NCBI GenBank assembly: GCA_030672805.1
Contig: DAOVFR010000153.1
Coordinates: forward strand, 1-6,329
Direction of reading: 5' to 3'
DNA from: Candidatus Krumholzibacteriota bacterium
GTDB taxonomy: Bacteria; Krumholzibacteriota; Krumholzibacteriia; Krumholzibacteriales; Krumholzibacteriaceae
DNA length: 6,329 nt
The translations under genes and the position numbers were made by a program. This document shows, piece by piece, positions 1 to 4,280 of this stretch. Positions within the stretch are counted from its first letter, which is position 1. Every line of letters begins with the position of its first letter. The notes beneath the pieces were generated by a model. That model did not search any database. It was not told the DNA's origin and saw only the letters and a program-made list of their open reading frames with translations.

Positions 1-35
1 ATATAACAAACAGCCCCGGTGTAAAACAGCTAACT

Positions 36-458
36 TCACAGTGCTATCTTCAACCTGTCAATATCTCTTCCGACGATGAATGTTACATCCACGTGTGAAC
101 GCTCGTCGATTTGTATCACGATACGCCGGCAGTCGAGAAGACGGGAGAGATGTCTCATCAGCGCCGGATTCCCTTTCCGATCGACAAGGACCGACTCGTT
201 GAAATTGAAGCTGTCGGCGTTGCCCTCGATCAGCACATCGATTCCCATTCTCCGTAATTCCTTCGTCGTCCGTTTCGCCAGTCCCACCGTGCCGGTTCCG
301 TTCAGAACCTCCATCGTGAACGTAAATTCGTCGTTCGAGAACCGGTTTCCGATCCCCGACCACCTTACGGCAACCGAGGCGGCCATCAACACCAACAGGA
401 CGGCGAATATCGTGCCCGCCCCTGCGCGGTCACGTTTTTTGCTTTTTTTCTTTCCCAC
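36..458 (-). CDS. Membrane-anchored LytR_C-domain protein
   Basis: This is a small protein of about 140 residues. A Lys/Arg-rich cytoplasmic head (residues 2-11) precedes one hydrophobic segment (about 14-33), followed by a LytR_C-type domain (about 46-132). The domain is recognised by the pattern EVLNGTG (50-56), GLA (59-61), EGNA (78-81), VDRKGN (92-97) and the closing DVTFIVGRD (124-132). In LCP (LytR-CpsA-Psr) ligases this domain follows the catalytic domain. Here no LCP domain is present, so no ligase activity is expected. The topology predicts a periplasmic or outer-face domain that may bind cell-envelope polymers, but its function is not established. I chose the GTG at 458 because GGTGAT lies 9 nt upstream (473-468). 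The in-frame GTG at 479 would add seven residues but has no visible ribosome site. It is the last gene of the apparent operon, 56 nt after the HIT gene. The family call is fairly secure; the role is not. Confidence 0.8.
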   Translation of the reverse strand: MGKKKSKKRDRAGAGTIFAVLLVLMAASVAVRWSGIGNRFSNDEFTFTMEVLNGTGTVGLAKRTTKELRRMGIDVLIEGNADSFNFNESVLVDRKGNPALMRHLSRLLDCRRIVIQIDERSHVDVTFIVGRDIDRLKIAL

Positions 459-467
459 GGTCCGAAC

Positions 468-473
468 ATCACC
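468..473 (-). promoter_or_regulatory. Ribosome binding site deciding the LytR_C gene start
   Basis: GGTGAT on the minus strand matches part of the 16S anti-Shine-Dalgarno complement AGGAGGTGAT. It lies 9 nt before the GTG at 458, which favours that start over the GTG at 479. Confidence 0.4.
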
Positions 474-485
474 CCCCACCGCGCG

Positions 486-504
486 GGCGTGTGAACCGCA
501 CGCC
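486..504 (-). repeat. Short inverted repeat between HIT and LytR_C genes
   Basis: A perfect 6-bp stem, GGCGTG paired with CACGCC, surrounds a 7-nt loop within the 56-nt gap between the HIT stop codon and the LytR_C start. No U-tract follows, so it is not a standard intrinsic terminator. It could be an RNA processing or stabilising hairpin that sets expression of the last gene. It could also be chance in GC-rich sequence. Confidence 0.35.
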
Positions 505-514
505 GCCGGCGCCG

Positions 515-991
515 TTACCTGAAATGGGGTTCGAGCTTTCGCAAACTTTCTTCGAAGTCTTCCGAGACCACCCTCGTCTCCGCCACCGCCGTCATGAAGT
601 TCGTGTCCCCATTCCAGCGGGGAACCAGGTGAAAGTGAAGATGTCCGACGACACCCGCGCCGGCGCTGGCGCCCCTGTTGACACCGATGTTGATACCGTC
701 CGGATGGTACGCCTTGTCAAGCGCCAGCTCGGAAAGGGAGAGAAATTCAACCAGCTCCCCCGCCTCATCCTCGCGGATATCCCGGATCCTCTCGATGTGC
801 CGTGCAGCCACTACCATTAGATGCCCGTTCGTGTAAGGAAACATATTCAGAAGGACAAACCAGTGGTTTCCCCGCTTGAGAATACCGGCGGCCCGGTCGT
901 CCTCCTCCTGCACGCTGCAGAAGAGGCACCGCTCACCTTTCGGCATCGTGAAATACTTGCATCTCCAGGGTGCGTATATTCTATCCATCAT
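515..991 (-). CDS. HIT-family nucleotide hydrolase/phosphorylase (Ap4A phosphorylase-like)
   Basis: This 158-residue protein is a complete histidine-triad (HIT) protein. The signature H-L-H-F-H-L-V occupies residues 117-123, with H119 expected to be the nucleophile by family analogy. It is followed by PRWNGDTNF (124-132), a block typical of the Ap4A phosphorylase-like branch (Mycobacterium Rv2613c type). C22-x2-C25 near the N-terminus looks like half of the zinc site seen in that branch. NGH at 55-57 and the N-rich strand NIGVNRG (101-107) also fit the fold. The likely substrates are dinucleoside polyphosphates or nucleotide adducts in the cytoplasm, but the exact substrate cannot be read from sequence. 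The start overlaps the end of the upstream nucleotidyltransferase gene by 11 nt (ATGATGGATAG), so translation is probably coupled. The second ATG at 988 is an equally possible start. The family is secure and the reaction is inferred. Confidence 0.92.
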   Translation of the reverse strand: MMDRIYAPWRCKYFTMPKGERCLFCSVQEEDDRAAGILKRGNHWFVLLNMFPYTNGHLMVVAARHIERIRDIREDEAGELVEFLSLSELALDKAYHPDGINIGVNRGASAGAGVVGHLHFHLVPRWNGDTNFMTAVAETRVVSEDFEESLRKLEPHFR

Positions 992-1727
992 TCGCTATCA
1001 GTTTCTCAGCCGCCTCGAGCTGTTCCATGTCGTTTATTCCAAGGACTTCCTCTTTCTGGTCACAGAGATACACGCCCACGCTTTTCCCCTCGTTTTTCAG
1101 GATCTCCATCACGTCCGTGATGTAGTATTCCCCCTGGACGTTTCTCCTGTCGATCTTTTTCAGCGATGCGAAGAGGTCGCTCGATTCGAAGCAGAAAATC
1201 CCGCTGTTGATCTCCCGGACCTCAAGCTCATGCTGCCCGGCATCCTTGTGCTCGACGATCCTGACGAATTGCCCGTCTCCGTCCCGTACGATTCTCCCGT
1301 ACCCGGACGGATCGTCGAGCAACGCCGACAGCACCGTTCCGGAGGCTCCGCTTTCCCGGTGAGACTCGATGAACCGCTCCAGCGTACGGGATTTGAGAAG
1401 CGGCACGTCGCCGTTGAGGACCACGATCGTGCCCGCGAAGTCCTCGAGGACAGATTCCGCCATCATTGCCGCATGCCCCGTACCGAGCCGCTGCTCCTGG
1501 AGCACGAACTCGATCCTGAATCCGTTCAGCTCTTCCTTTACAGCCTCGGCCTGGTGACCGACAACAACGACGGTACAACAGGGTGACATCGACAGGACCG
1601 TCTCGAGGACGTACCTTATCATGGTCCTGCCGCCAAGCCTGTGCAGCACCTTGGCCAGGTTCGATTTCATTCTCGTCCCTTCACCGGCGGCAAGGATCAG
1701 CACCGCGATCTCCCCATTAAATTGCAT
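981..1727 (-). CDS. GlmU-type uridylyltransferase domain protein, acetyltransferase domain absent
   Basis: This 248-residue nucleotidyltransferase corresponds closely to the N-terminal domain of GlmU, which makes UDP-GlcNAc from UTP and GlcNAc-1-phosphate. Visible motifs are LAAGEGTRMKS (12-22), KVLH (26-29), QEQRLGTGHAA (77-87), NGDVPLL (105-111), GYGRIVR (142-148), IVEHKDA (157-163), EINSG (172-176), NVQGEYYITD (196-205) and GIND (230-233). D107 and N232 match the Mg-binding D105 and N227 of E. coli GlmU. The protein stops about 15 residues after GIND, where GlmU normally continues into a left-handed beta-helix acetyltransferase. That half is missing and the next gene is the HIT protein. 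The ATG at 1727 is favoured: GGAG lies 5 nt upstream, the catalytic fold begins directly after it, and it overlaps panC by 11 nt. An upstream in-frame start at 1769 would add 14 unconserved residues. It could use a different sugar-1-phosphate. Confidence 0.88.
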   Translation of the reverse strand: MQFNGEIAVLILAAGEGTRMKSNLAKVLHRLGGRTMIRYVLETVLSMSPCCTVVVVGHQAEAVKEELNGFRIEFVLQEQRLGTGHAAMMAESVLEDFAGTIVVLNGDVPLLKSRTLERFIESHRESGASGTVLSALLDDPSGYGRIVRDGDGQFVRIVEHKDAGQHELEVREINSGIFCFESSDLFASLKKIDRRNVQGEYYITDVMEILKNEGKSVGVYLCDQKEEVLGINDMEQLEAAEKLIANDG

Positions 1728-2619
1728 ACCTGCTCCACTCCGGAAACTCGAGGAGCGTTTCCCTGACATCGTTCCCCGATATGACGAGCGCGATATTATC
1801 GATGAGTCTCGCCCGCCCCATCCTGCCTGCCGCGGCCAGCAGCACCGTTCCCTCGAGCCGATCGATCATCCCGAGCGCTGCGCCGTCGACCGCTTCGGCG
1901 TAATCGACTTCGAATCCCGCCTCTTCCATAATCCCCTTCATGAGCGATGACACCACGGACGGGGCACGTTCTCCCCCCTCGATCGCGCCGCGTGCAGCCT
2001 CTAGCGCCCGATAGAGCGCCGGTGCACGACTGCGCTCGTCTCCGCCCAGGTACCGGTTTCTCGAACTCATCGCCAGTCCGTCCTGCTCACGAACGGTCGG
2101 ACCGAGCCTGATGCGCACGGGGAAATCGAGGTCCGCGACCATCCGCTGTACGATCACCGCCTGCTGCGCATCCTTCTGCCCGAAGAACGCCACGTCGGGC
2201 TGCACAATGTTCAGCAGCTTTGCGACAACGAGGACCACCCCGTCGAAATGACCGGGCCGTGAGGCGCCGCACAGCGTTCCGGACAGATCGCGGACGGTGA
2301 GACGCGTCCGGTCATTCGGCGTATACATCTCCCGGCCCTCCGGGATGAAGAGCAGATCGCATCCGAGACGCTCGAGAATCCCGCTGTCATCGGCCTCGTC
2401 TCTCGGATAGCCGGCTAAATCCTCGCGCGGTCCGAACTGCTTCGGGTTCACGAAGATGGATGAGACGACAAAATCAGTGTTCTCCCTGGCCATCCTGACT
2501 AGGCTCTGGTGCCCCTCGTGAAGCGCCCCCATCGTGGGAACAAAGCCGATCGACTTCCCGGATCGTTTTCTCTCCCTGACTATGTCACGCGCTTCGGCCG
2601 GAGTCCTGGCTGTTCTCAT
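1717..2619 (-). CDS. panC: Pantothenate synthetase (pantoate--beta-alanine ligase)
   Basis: The enzyme joins pantoate and beta-alanine with ATP to give pantothenate, through a pantoyl-adenylate. It belongs to the nucleotidyltransferase fold with HIGH/KMSKS-like motifs. PTMGALHEGH (28-37) carries the HIGH-like ATP site and SIFVNPKQFGP (54-64) the pantoate pocket. YPR (71-73), SRPGHFDGV (120-128), FFGQKDAQQ (145-153), the KMSKS-like AMSSRN (183-188) and GRARLIDN (268-275) are all in family order. The ATG at 2619 gives 300 residues, 7 nt after the panB stop. The open frame continues upstream to 2751, but that part is Arg/Ser-rich, lies inside panB and has no family similarity. At 300 residues it is about 20 longer than E. 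coli PanC, mostly through about 25 extra residues after the conserved end. The last 11 nt overlap the next gene. Confidence 0.97.
   Translation of the reverse strand: MRTARTPAEARDIVRERKRSGKSIGFVPTMGALHEGHQSLVRMARENTDFVVSSIFVNPKQFGPREDLAGYPRDEADDSGILERLGCDLLFIPEGREMYTPNDRTRLTVRDLSGTLCGASRPGHFDGVVLVVAKLLNIVQPDVAFFGQKDAQQAVIVQRMVADLDFPVRIRLGPTVREQDGLAMSSRNRYLGGDERSRAPALYRALEAARGAIEGGERAPSVVSSLMKGIMEEAGFEVDYAEAVDGAALGMIDRLEGTVLLAAAGRMGRARLIDNIALVISGNDVRETLLEFPEWSRYAI
1733..1736 (-). promoter_or_regulatory. Ribosome binding site deciding the nucleotidyltransferase start
   Basis: GGAG lies 5 nt before the ATG at 1727, inside the last codons of panC. A second GGAG (1741-1738) is just upstream. This site supports the shorter start over the in-frame start at 1769. 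Confidence 0.5.
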
Positions 2620-2626
2620 GTTCGGG

Positions 2627-3457
2627 CTATTTTCCCTTCTTCTCCCCATTCCCTGCGGAGTAGCTGTGTCCCGGCCCGGGGAAGCTGCCCTCCTTGACGT
2701 CACTGATGTACGCCGATACCGCCTTCGTGATCCTCTCCCCGATCTCGTCATACTTCTTCACGAACCTCGGAAGCTCCATCTCGTGTATCCCCAGCATATC
2801 GTTCAGAACGAGTATCTGGCCGTCACAGTGCACGCCGGCGCCGATCCCGATCGTCGGAATGGAAACGGCCTCCGAGATCCGCCTTGCCAGAGTCCATGGA
2901 ATACCTTCGAGCACCATGGAGAAGCATCCCGCCTTCTCGAGGCTCAACGCGTCCTGGAACAGTATCCCGGCCGATTCATCGTCCTTTCCCTGCACCCTGT
3001 ATCCTCCAAACTGGTAGAGGGATTGCGGAGTCAGCCCGAGATGCCCGACAACGGGTATCGACGCCTCCACGATCGCTTCGATCACGGGCACGAAGCGCTT
3101 TCCCCCCTCCAGCTTGACGCCTTCGGCCCCTCCTTCCTTGACGAGCCTGCCGGCATTGCGGACCGCATCCTCGACGCTCGCCTGGTACGACATGAAGGGA
3201 AGGTCGCCGACGATCATCGCCCTCGGTTTCGCGCGGCTCACCGCCTTGAGGTGATGGATGATCTCTTCCATCGTCACGGGCAGCGTGTTCTCGTAACCCA
3301 TGATGACCATCCCGAGCGAGTCCCCGACAAGTATCAGATCGATGCCGGCGCCATCGAGCAGCCTTGTAGAAAGGTAATCGTACGATGTGAGCGCGGCAAT
3401 CCTCTCGCCTTTCGCCTTCATCCTCTGCAGGGTAATCCTGGTTACCTTCTTTTTCAT
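2627..3457 (-). CDS. panB: 3-methyl-2-oxobutanoate hydroxymethyltransferase (ketopantoate synthase)
   Basis: PanB transfers a hydroxymethyl group from 5,10-methylenetetrahydrofolate to 2-oxoisovalerate, giving ketopantoate, the first committed step to pantothenate. The 276-residue protein shows the full set of motifs of this TIM-barrel family. They are SYDY (25-28), VGDSLGM (44-50), GDLPFMSY (84-91), KLEGG (115-119), GHLGLTPQS (138-146), FGGYRVQG (150-157), LEGIP (183-187), IGIGAG (203-208) and DGQILVL (212-218). D46, D85, K115 and E184 correspond to E. coli D45, D84 (Mg), K112 and the catalytic E181. The ATG at 3457 is chosen because the protein then aligns from the first residue with E. coli PanB, and GGGAG lies about 11 nt upstream. 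The ATG at 3475 would overlap the kinase gene and add six residues. The kinase stop is 5 nt upstream and panC begins 7 nt downstream. No panE or panD lies in the window. Confidence 0.97.
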   Translation of the reverse strand: MKKKVTRITLQRMKAKGERIAALTSYDYLSTRLLDGAGIDLILVGDSLGMVIMGYENTLPVTMEEIIHHLKAVSRAKPRAMIVGDLPFMSYQASVEDAVRNAGRLVKEGGAEGVKLEGGKRFVPVIEAIVEASIPVVGHLGLTPQSLYQFGGYRVQGKDDESAGILFQDALSLEKAGCFSMVLEGIPWTLARRISEAVSIPTIGIGAGVHCDGQILVLNDMLGIHEMELPRFVKKYDEIGERITKAVSAYISDVKEGSFPGPGHSYSAGNGEKKGK

Positions 3458-3462
3458 ATCGA

Positions 3463-4131
3463 TCAAGTCTCCCATGACGGCACGTAGTACCTGGTTCCCT
3501 CGAATTTCTCCGCGATCTTCATCAGGAGATCCTCCAGGTGCTCCCTGCTTGCCGTAAAATCGAGCCTGTCCGTATTGACGATGAGCAGCGGCGACTCGTC
3601 GTAATGGAAGAAGAAATGGTTGAACGCCTCATTCAGGGTGTTCAGATAATCCTCGGCGATCTCCTTCTCGTAACTCCTTCCTCTCTTGAGGATCCGCTGG
3701 AACAGCATCTCTGGATTCGCCTGGAGATATATTACGAGATCGGGACGCACTATCTTTCCCTCTAGAAGCGAATGCAGTCTCGAGTATAGAACAAGTTCGT
3801 CGTCTCCCAGCGTGGCATGGGCATAGACGGTGTCCTTTGCAAAGAGGTAGTCCGCCACCATGAACTCCGAGAAGAGATCCTGCTGTGCGATCTCTACCTG
3901 CTGCCTGTAGCGGTTCAGGAGAAAGAATATCTGTGCCTGGAACGCGTACGAGCGTATGTCTCCGTAGAATCGCTCGATGAACGGATTGTCATTCACCTCT
4001 TCGAGAAAGAGCCTTGCACCGGAAAACTCCGCAATAAGCCGTGAAAACGTTGTTTTGCCGGCTCCGATGTTTCCCTCGACCGCGATGTAACGGATATCGT
4101 TCTCGATCAGTCTCGTCTTGAAATCGTCCAT
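3463..4131 (-). CDS. Deoxynucleoside kinase (dNK/dGK/dAK family)
   Basis: This cytoplasmic salvage enzyme should phosphorylate a deoxynucleoside to its 5'-monophosphate with a nucleoside triphosphate. The 222-residue form has a P-loop, GNIGAGKTT (20-28), then LEEVNDNPFIERFY (43-56), matching the substrate-site E-x-NP-x-x-x-x-FY block of the family. AFQAQIFFLLNR (63-74) contains the base-recognising Q67 and nearby arginine R74. FMVADYLFAKD (90-100) occupies the position of the DRS-type motif, with D94. KRGRSYE (149-155) is the Arg-rich lid. The preferred base cannot be decided. The start is uncertain: the ATG at 4131 gives the usual family length but has no ribosome site at normal distance. 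An in-frame TTG at 4191 would give 242 residues. A strong GGAGGGGG (4158-4151) lies about 19 nt before the ATG. The gene heads the pantothenate operon, ending 5 nt before panB. Confidence 0.92.
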   Translation of the reverse strand: MDDFKTRLIENDIRYIAVEGNIGAGKTTFSRLIAEFSGARLFLEEVNDNPFIERFYGDIRSYAFQAQIFFLLNRYRQQVEIAQQDLFSEFMVADYLFAKDTVYAHATLGDDELVLYSRLHSLLEGKIVRPDLVIYLQANPEMLFQRILKRGRSYEKEIAEDYLNTLNEAFNHFFFHYDESPLLIVNTDRLDFTASREHLEDLLMKIAEKFEGTRYYVPSWET

Positions 4132-4164
4132 ACGCTTACGGTAGTTGAAACCCCCTCCGATGTC

Positions 4165-4191
4165 AATATCTATCCAACTGTGTGATTTCAA
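4165..4191 (-). promoter_or_regulatory. Weak promoter candidate for the kinase-pan operon
   Basis: TTGAAA (4191-4186) could be a -35 box and GATATT (4170-4165, four of six matches to TATAAT) a -10 box, with a short 15-nt spacer. The predicted transcript would begin near 4158, at GGAGGGGG, giving a leader of about 27 nt to the ATG at 4131. The bacterial group and its sigma factor are unknown, so this is only a candidate. Confidence 0.25.
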
Positions 4192-4200
4192 ATGATTTCA
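4183..4200. repeat. Direct repeat, 8 bp with 10-bp period
   Basis: TGATTTCA occurs at 4183-4190 and again at 4193-4200, one helical turn apart, and overlaps the candidate -35 box. Such spacing is compatible with a regulator site, but two copies of 8 bp can arise by chance. Confidence 0.35.
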
Positions 4201-4227
4201 GAAGATATTTGCCTGGCGGACATTGAG

Positions 4228-4243
4228 CGGCCCAGACCGGCCG
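4228..4243. repeat. Short inverted repeat in the intergenic region
   Basis: CGGCC (4228-4232) and GGCCG (4239-4243) form a 5-bp GC stem with a 6-nt loop. It lies 38 nt beyond the methyltransferase stop codon. No U-run follows on the minus strand. Confidence 0.25.
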
Positions 4244-4248
4244 ACGGC

Positions 4249-4274
4249 GGGTGGGTCGCGCATCATCCCCACCC
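4249..4274. repeat. Inverted repeat just after the methyltransferase gene
   Basis: GGGTGGG (4249-4255) and CCCACCC (4268-4274) form a perfect 7-bp stem around a 12-nt loop, starting 6 nt after the methyltransferase stop codon on the minus strand. The position suits a 3'-end hairpin that ends or protects the methyltransferase transcript. There is no U-tract, so classical Rho-independent termination is doubtful. Confidence 0.35.
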
Positions 4275-4280
4275 CAGGTT

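Noticed and set aside
1..35. Possible terminator after the LytR_C gene
   Set aside because: The 35 bases before the window edge contain only short imperfect pairings and no clear stem with U-tract. The operon may continue to the left.
435..450. T-rich runs on the plus strand resembling a terminator tail
   Set aside because: They encode the Lys-rich head of the LytR_C protein on the minus strand, and no convincing hairpin precedes them. The A6 and A7 runs could allow slippage, but nothing indicates that it is used.
876..1586. Open frame of 236 codons on the plus strand opposite the HIT and nucleotidyltransferase genes
   Set aside because: It runs across two well-supported minus-strand genes and has no coherent domain pattern.
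2620..2751. N-terminal extension of 44 codons on PanC
   Set aside because: It lies within the panB coding region, is low-complexity Arg/Ser sequence and has no counterpart in PanC. The ATG at 2619 fits the family.
2534..3487. Open frame of 317 codons on the plus strand opposite panB and the panB-panC junction
   Set aside because: It lies antisense to panB, which shows all family motifs. The translation is Arg/His/Pro-rich with no recognisable domain, typical of a GC-rich shadow frame.
4161..4166. Perfect TTGACA -35 box on the minus strand
   Set aside because: No reasonable -10 box is found 16 to 18 nt downstream, where the best match is TACCGT. A transcript from it would begin about at or beyond the kinase ATG.
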